Source: Pseudomonadota bacterium (GTDB lineage: Bacteria; Pseudomonadota; Gammaproteobacteria; Burkholderiales; Rhodocyclaceae). From it: DNA of 61,057 bases. Made by a program: the position numbers and the translations under genes. Below are positions 51,298 to 60,045 of the stretch, one piece after another. The stretch is taken from the NCBI GenBank assembly GCA_026399515.1, contig JAPLQT010000047.1:1-61057 (forward strand), written 5' to 3'. Each line of letters opens with the position of its first letter. The first letter of the stretch is position 1. A model generated the notes under the pieces. The model did no database searches and had not been told where the DNA came from. It saw only the letters and a program-made list of their open reading frames with translations.

Positions 51298-52859
51298 GCG
51301 CAGCCATGGAACCCGCGGCGCTGGCGCGTCCTTTCACGATCCTGGTCGCCGCATTGGGCGGCGAGGGCGGTGGCGTGCTGGCCGACTGGATCATCGATGC
51401 CGCCTTGCACGAGGGCTTTCCGGTGCAGAGCACCTCGATTCCCGGCGTCTCGCAACGCACTGGTGCAACGACTTATTACCTTGAGCTGTACCCTCAGCGT
51501 CCCGCGACTCCCATGGTCAAACAGCCGGTCATGGCGTTGTTGCCCAGCCCCGGCGCCATCGACCTGATGGCCGCTTCGGAACTGGTCGAGGCGGGGCGCG
51601 CCATGCAGAACGCCTTCGTTACCGCCGACCGCACCACGCTGGTCGCTTCCTCGCACCGCATCTTCGCCACCTCGGAAAAAGTGGTGCCCAGCGACGGCCG
51701 TTACGCGTCGGAGAAAATCATTTCGGCCGCGCCGCAACTCGCGCGGCGGGCGATCCTGTTCGACATGGCGCGGCTGGCGCAGGAAGCCGGCACGGTTATC
51801 AACGCCGTGCTGTTCGGTGCCATGTCCGGCTCCGGCGCCCTGCCGTTGTCGCGGGAAGCCTGCGAGGCGGCGATCCGCGGAGCGGGCAAGGGTGCCGAAG
51901 CCAGCCTGCGAGGTTTTGCTCTCGGTTTTTCGCATGCGTCCGGGGAACTTACCATGGTTGCGCCCCCCGTCGCCAAGCCGACTATCCCAACTGCGCCGCC
52001 AGTCGAACGGGTGATGAAGGATTTTCCCGCGGCTTTGCATGACTTGCTCAACGAGGCGGTGCGCCGCCTCACTGAGTATCAGGATGTCGCCTATGCCGAC
52101 CAGTATCTGGATCGGGTGCACCCCCTGGTCGCCGTGGAGCGCGAGATCGGCGGCGCGGAATCGGATTTTCCGCTGGCCCGCGAAGCGGCGCGTCTGATGG
52201 TCTTGTGGATGGCTTATGAAGACGTCATTCGTGTGGCGGAATTGAAGACGCGTGCCAGCCGGTTCCGCCGGCTGCGTGCCGAGGCGGGCGCAAAGCCCGG
52301 CCAGCCGCTGGTGGTGGTCGACTACCTGAAGCCGGGCGCCGAGGAACTCGCCGACATCCTGCCGGAGAGCCTGGCGGCGCATCTGCGAGCTTGGGTGGCG
52401 CGACGGCGTTTGCACGGCCGCGCTACTGACTTCGGCTTGCGCCTGCGTTCGACATCGATTTCCGGTTTTCTCGCATTGCGCTTGCTGGTGCTGTTCAAGC
52501 CGTGGCGGCGCCAGGCCGCCCGTTTCAAGATGGAACAGTTGGCGATAGAACGCTGGCTGGGCGCCATCAAGCGTTTCGGTCTGGCTTCGCTCGACCGCGA
52601 ACTGGTGTCCGAAATCATTCAGTGCGCGGCCTTGCTGCGCGGTTACGGAGATACCCAGCGGCGAGGGCGCAAGGCTTTCGAAGAGGTCTTCGAGACCTTG
52701 CTCGAAAACGAGTCCGCGGCCATCAAGGGTTTGGACAAACTCACGCGGGCGATCCGCGCTATCCGCAGCGCGGCGCTGGCCAATCCGGACGCGCCGCCGC
52801 CGGCGCTGGCGGTTTCCGGTAGCGGCGGCAAACCGGTGATCTGGTTGAAGGCCGGTTGA
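51294..52859 (+). CDS. iorB: Indolepyruvate oxidoreductase beta subunit with long C-terminal (DUF6537-like) domain
   Basis: A 521-residue protein from the ATG at 51294, which overlaps the iorA stop (ATGA). The N-terminal 200 residues are the IorB-type domain (ILVAALGGEGGGVLADWII; TSIPGVSQRTGATTYYLELYP; GAIDLMAASELVEAGRAM). The remaining about 300 residues are a helical extension (LTEYQDVAYADQYLDRVHPLV; RAWVARRRLHGRATDFGLRLR; LRGYGDTQRRGRKAFEEVFE) that resembles the C-terminal part of the fused enzyme at 42.4-45.9 kb, which carries VYQDAGYADQYRELVGRV and RGYGHVKAACLKKA. It is thus much longer than the about 200-residue archaeal IorB. Confidence 0.87.
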   Translation: MSAAMEPAALARPFTILVAALGGEGGGVLADWIIDAALHEGFPVQSTSIPGVSQRTGATTYYLELYPQRPATPMVKQPVMALLPSPGAIDLMAASELVEAGRAMQNAFVTADRTTLVASSHRIFATSEKVVPSDGRYASEKIISAAPQLARRAILFDMARLAQEAGTVINAVLFGAMSGSGALPLSREACEAAIRGAGKGAEASLRGFALGFSHASGELTMVAPPVAKPTIPTAPPVERVMKDFPAALHDLLNEAVRRLTEYQDVAYADQYLDRVHPLVAVEREIGGAESDFPLAREAARLMVLWMAYEDVIRVAELKTRASRFRRLRAEAGAKPGQPLVVVDYLKPGAEELADILPESLAAHLRAWVARRRLHGRATDFGLRLRSTSISGFLALRLLVLFKPWRRQAARFKMEQLAIERWLGAIKRFGLASLDRELVSEIIQCAALLRGYGDTQRRGRKAFEEVFETLLENESAAIKGLDKLTRAIRAIRSAALANPDAPPPALAVSGSGGKPVIWLKAG

Positions 52860-52882
52860 GCAGGCTATTCATGCAGCGGAAA

Positions 52883-52905
52883 TGAGGAGGGTCCGTCCCT
52901 CCTCA
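52883..52905. terminator. Terminator hairpin between convergent iorB and dodecin genes
   Basis: A perfect 9-bp stem, TGAGGAGGG / CCCTCCTCA, with 5-base loop sits in the 54-bp convergent gap. The T tract is poor on the plus strand (GGTCGTTATT), so termination strength is uncertain; its position serves both genes. Confidence 0.6.
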
Positions 52906-52913
52906 GGTCGTTA

Positions 52914-53138
52914 TTAACTGACGTACTTGAACGACAGCGAAACGCGGGCACGATAGGCCGCCACTTTGCCGTCGACTACTTTCATGTCCAGCTTGACGAT
53001 TTCGGCGACGCGCAGATCGCGCAGGGTCTTGCTGGCGGTTTCCACAGCCTTGGTGGCCGCATCTTCCCACGAGACTTTGCTGGTGCCGACGATTTCGACT
53101 ATTTTGTAAATGCCATCTTCCTTGTCTTTCTTGGCCAT
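52914..53138 (-). CDS. Dodecin-family flavin-binding protein
   Basis: A 74-residue dodecin, the usual family size. The consensus is complete: YKIVEIVGTSKVSWEDAATKAVETASKTLRDLRVAEIVKLDMKV followed by YRARVSLSFKY. The tryptophan of VSWEDA is the residue that stacks on flavin. Dodecins form hollow dodecamers that store or buffer FMN, riboflavin or CoA-related compounds. AGGAGAAAAGC precedes the start. It is a single gene next to flavin-rich pathways (PutA, oxidoreductases), a plausible but unproved connection. Confidence 0.92.
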   Translation of the reverse strand: MAKKDKEDGIYKIVEIVGTSKVSWEDAATKAVETASKTLRDLRVAEIVKLDMKVVDGKVAAYRARVSLSFKYVS

Positions 53139-53309
53139 GCTTTTCTCCTCAAAAATGCGTAGGTGCTTGAGCGATTGATCGGTACGCGGCCTGCATCACG
53201 TTTTCCCGCCCAGGCCGCAGGGCGAAATTCATGATAGCCCTTTAGCGCCGGTTGTGCGATGGACGATTGAAGGATGGTGCGCGTTCAATCACCGGCGGCA
53301 GATACGCGG

Positions 53310-55631
53310 TCACTGATGGAGCTTCCAGGCAAACGCGGCGATCCAGCCCGGCAGTTCGGCGGCCGGCATGGGCCGGGCGATGCCATAACCCTGAACCTCG
53401 TCGCAGCCGGAATTGCGCAGCCATTCAAGATCGGCCGACGTTTCGGCACCTTCCGCGACAACTTTAAGACCCAGCGCGTGACCCAGCAAGATCGTGGAGT
53501 TGACGATGGCGGCGTCCTTGGGGGAGTCGATGACCGAGCGGATAAAGGTTTGATCGATTTTCAGCTCGTGTACCGGCAGGGTCTTGAGGTAAGCCAGGGA
53601 AGCTTGACCGGAGCCATAGTCGTCGATGGAAATTCGCGTGCCGTAGGCGGCCAGTTGGTTCAAGTGTTCGAGGGCCAATGCCGGATCTTCCATCAGGGCG
53701 CTCTCGGTGATTTCCAGGCAGATGCCGTCGGGCGGCAATTCATGCGCGGCGGTGAGTTTTCGTACTTGTTCGACGAGTTCCGGATTCAGCAGGTCGCGCG
53801 CGGAGATGTTGATGGACGGCACGATGATCAGTCCCTCCGCGCGCCAGCGCGCGGTCTGGGCGATGACATGCCCGAGCAGCCACGGCGTGATTTCCCTAAT
53901 GAACCCCGTCTGTTCCGCGAAGGGGATGAAGCTCAGTGGCGGCAGCAGCCCCTTGGCGGGATGCTGCCAGCGCAGCAGCGCTTCGGCGGTCTTGATCCTG
54001 CCGGTGCTCGGATCCAGTTTTGGCTGGTAGTGAACCACGAATTCCAGGCGATCCAGCGCCTCGCGCATTTCACCGATCAGCGACAAATGCTCATGGGGCG
54101 GGTCGCCACCGATCCCTGAGGCCAGGACGAAACCGATCTGTTTGCGCTTGGCGAGGTACATGGCCAACTCCGCCCGTCGCAAAAGGGTATTGGCATCCTG
54201 CCCATCCTGTGGACACAGTGCGATGCCCAGGCTGCCGCCGACATCGAGACGCTGGCCGTCGAGCGCAAACGGGGCTCGCAATGTGGCATGCAGCAACTCT
54301 GCGAAGCGTGTCGCCACGGCTTCGTCGGCGCCCATCAGCAGAAAGGCGAATTCATCGCCCCACAAGCGTGCGACCAGGCCGGGGGGAGCAACGATGTTTG
54401 CCAGACGCTCGCCGACGATGCCCAGCAGCCTGTCGCCGATCGGATGGCCGAGCGCATCATTGATCATGGCGAAGCGATCGAGATCGAGTACGGCGATAGC
54501 GGCCGGCGTCCCTTTGGGATGGCGGTCGAAAGTCTCCAGAAAACGCACACGGTTGGCCAGGCCGGTGAGAGTGTCCTCGTAGGCGAGCTTGAGAATCTTT
54601 TGTTCCCGCTCGGCGATTCCCTGGCGCATGCGATCGAGGCTGACCGCCAACTGGCCGATTTCGTCGGGCGGCAGGGTTGGCACGGGATGGGCATAGTCGC
54701 CTTCCTGGATGCGCTTGGCCACGGCGGCGAGCTGGTTGACCGGTCCGGCGATGCGTCGCGAGAACAGGATGCTGCCCAGCACGAACATCGCGATCGCTCC
54801 CATGACGATGGAATACAAGGCGTTCTGCATCGAACGATAAGGTGCCTCGGCCTGTTCCAGCGAGCGTTGCAGCACCACCGAAGCGCTCTTCCCGAGGGGC
54901 AGCAGCAGGGTCTGGAAATGCTCGTCGCCGAACGACAGCAACTTGGGTGTGTCCTGGGCCAGCGTCTGCAATTCGGCCGGTAGCGCCAGGCGCCGGGCGC
55001 CGTCCAGTGAGGAGGCCAGCAGGGCGGTACTCTTGTCGTCATGCCGCACCACGCTGATGGTCAGGCCGGTCATCTGCGACAGGTCGACCGCCCAACGGTC
55101 ATCCACGGGAAATCCCATGGCTACCCAGGCGATGAGTCGGGGCGCCAGGATCGGCACCAGGACCATCTGGTAAAGCTGACCGTCGCGCATTTGCTTGAAG
55201 TCGGTACTCATGCCCTGGGTTTCCGCAACCGCCAGAAGATCGGGAACAGGATATGAGCTGCTTGCGGCGTCGCCACGCTGGGTATCGGCGATCAACTCGC
55301 CCGCCGGGTTGATCACCATCATCACCTTGGCGCCGATCCGGGCGCCGTGATTGCGCAGGACCGACCGTATCGTCGGTTGATCCTGGGTGGCGATGGCGTC
55401 ACGAAAGGCAAAATCGGCCGACAAGACGGTGGCCGCGGTCTCCAACTGGCGCCGGTTTTGTTCGATCACTCGCTTGAACACCAAGGCGCCGGCGGATATC
55501 TCGCGCGTCATCTCGGCGGCGACGATGCGCTCGTTGCTGCGGGTGACCATGGCCAGCATCAACGCCATCACCAGTATCAGCAGCCCGACAAACACGATGG
55601 CGATGCGGTACTGCAGTGAGCGGAAAATCAT
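53310..55631 (-). CDS. Membrane c-di-GMP signalling protein: sensor-HAMP-GGDEF(degenerate)-EAL
   Basis: A 773-residue protein. A transmembrane helix (8-29), a periplasmic sensor domain of double-CACHE character (about 30-270), a second helix (272-292), a HAMP segment (293-345), a GGDEF domain (about 345-505) and an EAL domain (about 510-765). The cyclase motif is WGDEF (424-428) instead of GGDEF, so cyclase activity is likely lost or weak; the domain may bind GTP as regulator. The EAL part is intact: EALLRW (550-555), then NISARDLLN, EITESALMED and IDDYGSGQASLAYLKTLPV, so it is probably a c-di-GMP phosphodiesterase. It lies at the end of a minus-strand cluster with a MauL-like and a SnoaL-like gene. 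Confidence 0.9.
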   Translation of the reverse strand: MIFRSLQYRIAIVFVGLLILVMALMLAMVTRSNERIVAAEMTREISAGALVFKRVIEQNRRQLETAATVLSADFAFRDAIATQDQPTIRSVLRNHGARIGAKVMMVINPAGELIADTQRGDAASSSYPVPDLLAVAETQGMSTDFKQMRDGQLYQMVLVPILAPRLIAWVAMGFPVDDRWAVDLSQMTGLTISVVRHDDKSTALLASSLDGARRLALPAELQTLAQDTPKLLSFGDEHFQTLLLPLGKSASVVLQRSLEQAEAPYRSMQNALYSIVMGAIAMFVLGSILFSRRIAGPVNQLAAVAKRIQEGDYAHPVPTLPPDEIGQLAVSLDRMRQGIAEREQKILKLAYEDTLTGLANRVRFLETFDRHPKGTPAAIAVLDLDRFAMINDALGHPIGDRLLGIVGERLANIVAPPGLVARLWGDEFAFLLMGADEAVATRFAELLHATLRAPFALDGQRLDVGGSLGIALCPQDGQDANTLLRRAELAMYLAKRKQIGFVLASGIGGDPPHEHLSLIGEMREALDRLEFVVHYQPKLDPSTGRIKTAEALLRWQHPAKGLLPPLSFIPFAEQTGFIREITPWLLGHVIAQTARWRAEGLIIVPSINISARDLLNPELVEQVRKLTAAHELPPDGICLEITESALMEDPALALEHLNQLAAYGTRISIDDYGSGQASLAYLKTLPVHELKIDQTFIRSVIDSPKDAAIVNSTILLGHALGLKVVAEGAETSADLEWLRNSGCDEVQGYGIARPMPAAELPGWIAAFAWKLHQ

Positions 55632-55679
55632 TCCTCTGCCTTGGGGCGAGTGGTTAAGTGGCCAATGGGTCGGTTGATC

Positions 55680-56309
55680 TCAGTATAGTTCGGCGTCGGT
55701 GGGCTGCCTGGGCTTGAAGACGCGCGCCGCGACATCCATCACCTGCTCCAGCTTCGCCGGCCGGCCGCCTATCTCGATTTCGTGCGCCGGTGGTTCGGCT
55801 TTCTGGCGCGGGTGCCAGAAGCGCAGCCGATACCGTCCAGGGGGCACGTCGGCAAGCAGCGCGCGACCCTGGAGGGAGGTCTTGGCGAAATAAGGCGTAT
55901 TCACGACCAGGACGTAAGCCTCCATCCAGTCATGGATATTGCAACCCAACGCCACTTCACCCGGCTTGTCGAAGATTACCGGCTGTGCCGGCTTGCCGGC
56001 GTAGAGTTTGATCTCGAAGCGTTTGGCGCTTGAAAACGAATAGACATGGTGCTTGAGCGGATCGCGGTTGGGAAAATCGATCGCGGTTCCGGTACGCACG
56101 ATGGTGACATAGGGAACGAAGTCCCTGTCCTGCTGGGCAATGCTGGCGCGGGCTTCTCGTGGCGGAGGAATGCCCGCGACGGGTTCGAGCACCACGGCCG
56201 CATCTTCCACTGACTTGCCGGCCGGTGTCGAGACATGGACTTCGAGGGTGCTCGCCTGGGCGCTCAAGCAGCTTGCAAACAGCGCTGCCAGGCAATATTT
56301 CAGGGTCAC
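55680..56309 (-). CDS. Exported cupredoxin-like (methylamine-utilisation MauL-type) protein
   Basis: A 209-residue protein from a GTG start at 56309 that overlaps the upstream stop (GTGA). A signal peptide (LKYCLAALFASCLSAQAS) leads into a beta-sandwich; the segment VTIVRTGTAIDFPNRDPLKHHVYSFS and the following VALGCNIHDWMEAYVLVV give the His/Cys/His/Met-like residues of cupredoxin-type proteins in this group, which are often labelled methylamine utilisation proteins. A C-terminal GRYRLRFWHPRQ suggests a carboxypeptidase-regulatory-like fold. No methylamine dehydrogenase genes are present, so the name should not be taken as function. Next downstream gene is the EAL protein, 48 bases away, so a signalling or sensory partnership is possible. 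Confidence 0.75.
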   Translation of the reverse strand: MTLKYCLAALFASCLSAQASTLEVHVSTPAGKSVEDAAVVLEPVAGIPPPREARASIAQQDRDFVPYVTIVRTGTAIDFPNRDPLKHHVYSFSSAKRFEIKLYAGKPAQPVIFDKPGEVALGCNIHDWMEAYVLVVNTPYFAKTSLQGRALLADVPPGRYRLRFWHPRQKAEPPAHEIEIGGRPAKLEQVMDVAARVFKPRQPTDAELY

Positions 56310-56743
56310 TGCTTGACCTGAAGCGCAGGGGCAATCTGCCATATCTCCGAAGCCAGGCTGCCTTCGCGATAGACCACCATGTGCCATGCCTTGACCGGTG
56401 TGGTTCCGGCATATTCCGCTGCCCAACTGACCGAAGTCCCTTTGGGGTTGGCATAAGCATCCAGTTTTCCAAATTTGGCCGGCCGCGGCTGCCCCGCATT
56501 GGCGGCGATAAATTTCTGCCAGACGGCGCGGATCGCACTCTTGCCCTGATAGCGTCCATCTAGCGGGCCGCCCACCCAATCCATGTAAGCGTCCTCGGCA
56601 TAGTCGTGCATGATCGCGTCCAGGTCGCCGGCGGCAATTGCGCTACGATGTGCCTGGGCCTGAGCCTCCTCGAGCGGGCCGGCAAACGAGATTTGGGAAG
56701 CGGCAAATAACAGGAAAGTCGTAGCGAACAGGAATCGGATCAT
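56306..56743 (-). CDS. Exported SnoaL-like / NTF2-fold protein
   Basis: A 145-residue protein with a clear signal peptide (FLFATTFLLFAASQISFA, cleavage before GPLEE). The rest fits the NTF2/SnoaL fold: AHRSAIAAGDLDAIMHDYAEDAYMDW, then GRYQGKSAIRAVWQKFI and VSWAAEYAGTTPVKAWHMVVYREGSLASEIWQI. Such proteins bind or isomerise small hydrophobic ligands; the exported form is of unknown role. GGAGAAAACC precedes the ATG. The gene overlaps the MauL-like gene by 4 bases, so the two are made together. Confidence 0.75.
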   Translation of the reverse strand: MIRFLFATTFLLFAASQISFAGPLEEAQAQAHRSAIAAGDLDAIMHDYAEDAYMDWVGGPLDGRYQGKSAIRAVWQKFIAANAGQPRPAKFGKLDAYANPKGTSVSWAAEYAGTTPVKAWHMVVYREGSLASEIWQIAPALQVKQ

Positions 56744-56845
56744 GGTTTTCTCCTGATGTCATTAAGTGACGGCAAATGATAACTGATAACATGTTGCATA
56801 ATGCCGATGTGTTGAACTTCCATTGATTCGGAAAGGAACAGGGAA

Positions 56846-57073
56846 ATGGCGATCAATTCCGTAAGCTCCAGCACCAGCGCGGATGCGCTGTCGGTCAGCG
56901 CCAAGGCGCAACCTGATCGGACCATCCAATCCGATCGTTCGAAAAATCAGGCGCCTGCGGTCCAGGCCGGGCAGGCTGCTGCAACGACGGCAACAGCGCA
57001 GGTTGAAGCGCCCAGGCCGGTCGTCAACACGCAGGGCCAGACCACCGGGCGCATCATCAACACCCAGGCCTGA
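56846..57073 (+). CDS. Small low-complexity protein of unknown function
   Basis: A 75-residue, Ala/Gln/Ser/Thr-rich protein. GGAAAGGAACAGGG directly upstream of the ATG supports translation. It begins AINSVSSSTSADALSVSAKA and ends TGRIINTQA; no transmembrane segment, cysteine or known domain is visible, and it is probably disordered. It is divergent from the SnoaL-like gene and followed by a hairpin and then the bzd promoter. I do not recognise its family. Confidence 0.55.
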   Translation: MAINSVSSSTSADALSVSAKAQPDRTIQSDRSKNQAPAVQAGQAAATTATAQVEAPRPVVNTQGQTTGRIINTQA

Positions 57074-57211
57074 ACGCCCGTATCATTTTCCAGCTTCCGC
57101 CGCGGACAGGAACGTCCTGGCGTCCGCAAGACCCTGCTTTTCGTCAATCCAGCCAGTTCCGGCACCCTCCCGGACTCCTGTCTAGTTAAATAAATCAAAT
57201 AGTTGTGATGT

Positions 57212-57241
57212 GTCAGCGATGATCATCTGGTCATCGCTGAC
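57212..57241 (+). terminator. Hairpin before the bzd promoter (terminator or operator)
   Basis: A perfect 11-bp stem, GTCAGCGATGA / TCATCGCTGAC, with an 8-base loop, followed within about 10 bases by a T-rich tract (TTTTATTT). It suits a terminator for the small ORF upstream. Its centre lies about 77 bases before the predicted bzd start, so it could also bind an activator. Confidence 0.55.
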
Positions 57242-57255
57242 TAATCCCGTTTTAT

Positions 57256-57269
57256 TTGATCTAGATCAA
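57256..57269 (+). promoter_or_regulatory. FNR/AcpR-type box upstream of bzdN
   Basis: TTGAT-CTAG-ATCAA is a perfect match to the FNR consensus TTGATNNNNATCAA. Its centre (57262.5) is exactly 41.5 bases before the predicted transcription start at 57304, the class II activator position. In Azoarcus the Crp/FNR protein AcpR activates the bzd promoter anaerobically. Confidence 0.85.
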
Positions 57270-57291
57270 GTTCTGTCGATACAAGGTTTCC

Positions 57292-57350
57292 TATTATCGT
57301 CGTATATGCAATATCATGCATTAAAGCGATTGAGTTGGCAAGATAATGCA
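57292..57350 (+). promoter_or_regulatory. bzdN promoter -10 and TGCA repeats (BzdR-type operator)
   Basis: A TATTAT -10 (57292-57297) predicts a start near 57304. TGCA motifs follow at 57307-57310 and 57317-57320, separated by 6 bases, and a third at 57347-57350. TGCA repeats over the start site are the described feature of BzdR repressor operators in Azoarcus. BzdR itself is not encoded in this window. The remaining leader to the ATG holds AAAAAAGGAGATC as ribosome binding site. Confidence 0.7.
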
Positions 57351-57429
57351 TCTCGCCAATTAAGATAGAACGCTGCGACAAGGCAGGAAGTGACCCTCCG
57401 GTCGCTTTAGCCAAAAAAGGAGATCGGTA

Positions 57430-58566
57430 ATGAGTGGATTATTTGACCAGTTCAAGACTTGGTACGAAGATCGCCACGCCTATGCGCGAGCCTGGAAGCA
57501 ACGCACCGGCGGACAGGTGGTGGCAACGATGTGTACCTATACGCCGGAGGAGATCCTGATCGCCGCCGGCATGTTGCCGGTACGGGTGCTCGGCGCCCAC
57601 GAACCCCAGAACGTCACTGAACCGCATATTTTCGGCATGTTCTGCCCGTTCTGCCGCGACACCCTGGCGCAGGGCTTGCTGGGCCGTTATGACTACTGCG
57701 ACGGCGTGACCCTGACGCAATCATGTATCCAGTATCGGCAGACCTTCAATTCCTGGCGCATCCACGTGCCGACGGTGAAATGGGACTATTACCTGCCGAT
57801 GCCCAACGAAGTCCAGTCGCGCTTTGCCAAGGCCCAGCACTACGCCGAGGTGAAGACTTTCCGCACGTTCATGGAAGGGGTGATCGGCAAGCAGCTGACC
57901 GACGCCGACCTGAAGCGCGCCACGGCACTGGTGAATGAAAACCGCCGCCTGCTGCGCGAACTCTATGAATACCGCAAGGAAATCGACCCGCGCGTGACCG
58001 GCACCGACGCCCTATATGCCTCCATCACCGCCCAGTTTGTCGACAAGGAAGAACACAACCGCGAATTGAAACGCGTCCTCGCCGAGCTGCCGAAGCTCCC
58101 CAAGACCCGCAAGGAAGGCGTGCGCTTCATGACCATCGGCTCCGAGAACGACGATGTGTCCTTCATGGCCATGGTCGAGTCGGTCGGTTCCACCATCGTC
58201 ATCGACGACCAATGCTCGGGCACCCGTTACTTCTGGAACGAGGCGCGCATCCAGGACGACCCCATCGCCACCATCGCCGACCGTTACTGCGAGCGCCCGG
58301 CCTGCCCGACCAAGGATTACCCGGCGCACACCCGCTTCGACCATGTGCTCAAGCTGGCCAAGGACTACAACGCCCGCGCCGCCGTCTTTTTGCAGCAGAA
58401 ATTCTGCGATCCGCATGAAGGCGATTATCCCGATCTCAAGAAGCACCTGGAGAGCAACGGCATCCCGACGCTGTTCCTGGAGTTCGACATCACCAACCCC
58501 ATTGGCCCGTTCCGCATCCGTATCGAGGCTTTCCTGGAAACCATGAGCGAAGAGGAGTTGTTCTGA
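57430..58566 (+). CDS. bzdN: Benzoyl-CoA reductase subunit BzdN (BcrC-like)
   Basis: A 378-residue subunit of ATP-dependent class I benzoyl-CoA reductase, which reduces the aromatic ring to a cyclic dienoyl-CoA with ferredoxin electrons. It belongs to the HgdB/HgdC-like (2-hydroxyacyl-CoA dehydratase) fold. Conserved cysteines lie in [57 protein letters not shown] and [15 protein letters not shown]; three of these should bind the catalytic [4Fe-4S]. A strong AAGGAGATC is about 8 bases before the ATG. The next gene starts on the last base of its stop. Gene order and subunit sizes favour the Azoarcus bzd rather than the Thauera bcr type. Confidence 0.92.
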   Translation: MSGLFDQFKTWYEDRHAYARAWKQRTGGQVVATMCTYTPEEILIAAGMLPVRVLGAHEPQNVTEPHIFGMFCPFCRDTLAQGLLGRYDYCDGVTLTQSCIQYRQTFNSWRIHVPTVKWDYYLPMPNEVQSRFAKAQHYAEVKTFRTFMEGVIGKQLTDADLKRATALVNENRRLLRELYEYRKEIDPRVTGTDALYASITAQFVDKEEHNRELKRVLAELPKLPKTRKEGVRFMTIGSENDDVSFMAMVESVGSTIVIDDQCSGTRYFWNEARIQDDPIATIADRYCERPACPTKDYPAHTRFDHVLKLAKDYNARAAVFLQQKFCDPHEGDYPDLKKHLESNGIPTLFLEFDITNPIGPFRIRIEAFLETMSEEELF

Positions 58567-59873
58567 TGGCACTCTATAAAACCGAGCAACTCAAGTGCTG
58601 GAAAAAGGCCAAGGAGCTGCGTGAAAAATACTACATGGATTACGCCAGCGCCAAGGAGCGGGGTGGAATCAGGTGGTCGGGCTCCGCCTGGGCGCTCGAC
58701 GCGATTCCCGCCGGCCTTGGCACCGACGTCCATTCACTCACCGGCGAGCCGTACGCCGCCGCCGTGGCGCATGACAAGAAGTTGAATGCCGAATGCCAGA
58801 ATGCCGCCGAATCAGCGGGGTTTGCCCGCGACCTGTGCGCCTATATGCGGACTTACTGGGGCTCGATCTATCTGAACAAGTATTTGTTCGGCGGGCCCTT
58901 CCCCAAGCCCGACTTCAATTTCCAGACACAGATCTGCTGCTCCCATTCGAAGTGGTACCAACATGCCTCCAAACTGGAAAACACGCCGGTCAAGTTCATC
59001 GACGTGTCCGTCGGTCCTTATCGGGATCTGACCGACGAACGCCTGATGTATGTGACCAATCAGGGCTTGGAATCTATCGAATGGATGGAGCAGGTGACCG
59101 GCCGCAAATACGACGACGAGTTGTTTATCCAGGCGGTCAAGAACGAGATGCGCTCCACCTCGCTGTGGGCCGAGATCTGCGTGCTCAACAAGGCCAAACC
59201 GGCGCCGCTCGACGAGAAGACCATGTACTCGCTGTATGTGCTGGCGACGCTCTCCAAGTCGTCGAAATGGTGCGCCGACTTTTATGAAGAGTGCCTGGAT
59301 GAAGTCAAGGACCGCGTCGCCCGTGGCATCGCCGCGGTTCCCAACGAACGCTGCCGCGTCATGTCGGACACCCAGCCGCCCTGGGCCTTTCTCAAGGTAT
59401 TCCGCTATCTCGAAGAGTTCGGCGCCGTTTCCATCGGCTCGCTGTATACCTTCGGTCTCGAAGGCATCTGGGAAACCAAGCCGGACGGCACTTGGGGGCC
59501 GCGCACCACGCCGATGCAGAAGGGCATAGAGATCACCAGCCGCGAGCAGGCGATGAAGCTGTATTGCGACTGGAATCTCTCCAAGCCGCAGTGGCAGCAC
59601 TTCTACGATCCTCGTCTGAAGACCGAGATGATGAAGACCATCGTCAAGGAGTGGGGAGTCGACGGCGTGATGTTGCACTTGAATCGCGGTTGCGAAGGAC
59701 TCTCGATCGGCATCATGGAAAATCGCCTGGGCCTGGCGGCCGCGGGGATACCGGTGATGACCTTCGAAGGCAATATGGGGGACGAGCGCGAGTTCGATAT
59801 CGGTCGTACCCAGAACCGGGTCGATTCCTTCATGGAAACCCTCAATCTCAAGCGTGAATTCACCCACGCCTGA
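58566..59873 (+). CDS. bzdO: Benzoyl-CoA reductase subunit BzdO (BcrB-like)
   Basis: A 435-residue subunit that pairs with BzdN to form the ring-reducing half of the enzyme. It shares the dehydratase fold; cysteines appear in [32 protein letters not shown] and [17 protein letters not shown], the last close to the usual end of these subunits. The ATG overlaps the bzdN stop by one base (TGATG), ensuring coupled translation. After its stop there are 172 bases before bzdP, an unusual gap for this operon. Confidence 0.92.
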   Translation: MALYKTEQLKCWKKAKELREKYYMDYASAKERGGIRWSGSAWALDAIPAGLGTDVHSLTGEPYAAAVAHDKKLNAECQNAAESAGFARDLCAYMRTYWGSIYLNKYLFGGPFPKPDFNFQTQICCSHSKWYQHASKLENTPVKFIDVSVGPYRDLTDERLMYVTNQGLESIEWMEQVTGRKYDDELFIQAVKNEMRSTSLWAEICVLNKAKPAPLDEKTMYSLYVLATLSKSSKWCADFYEECLDEVKDRVARGIAAVPNERCRVMSDTQPPWAFLKVFRYLEEFGAVSIGSLYTFGLEGIWETKPDGTWGPRTTPMQKGIEITSREQAMKLYCDWNLSKPQWQHFYDPRLKTEMMKTIVKEWGVDGVMLHLNRGCEGLSIGIMENRLGLAAAGIPVMTFEGNMGDEREFDIGRTQNRVDSFMETLNLKREFTHA

Positions 59874-59952
59874 ATCACCTAACTCGCATCGTCGTCAGAG
59901 CACCCCCATGCCATGAAATCGTTCAAAAACAGGAATTACGCCCCACCCCCAA

Positions 59953-59970
59953 CCCCCGCCCAGGCGGGGG
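59953..59970 (+). other. GC-rich hairpin in the bzdO-bzdP gap
   Basis: CCCCCGCC-CA-GGCGGGGG forms a very stable palindrome (7-bp stem with 4-base loop in practice) in the middle of the 172-bp gap, after a C-rich stretch. There is no T tract after it, so it is more likely an mRNA-stabilising or processing structure, or a REP-like repeat, than a terminator. Confidence 0.55.
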
Positions 59971-60045
59971 CTACAAATTGCTCGCTGCGCTCGTGGGTTA
60001 AGGGGCACTTCGTAACTGTATTTCACGCTAAGGAGATATAGCCAA

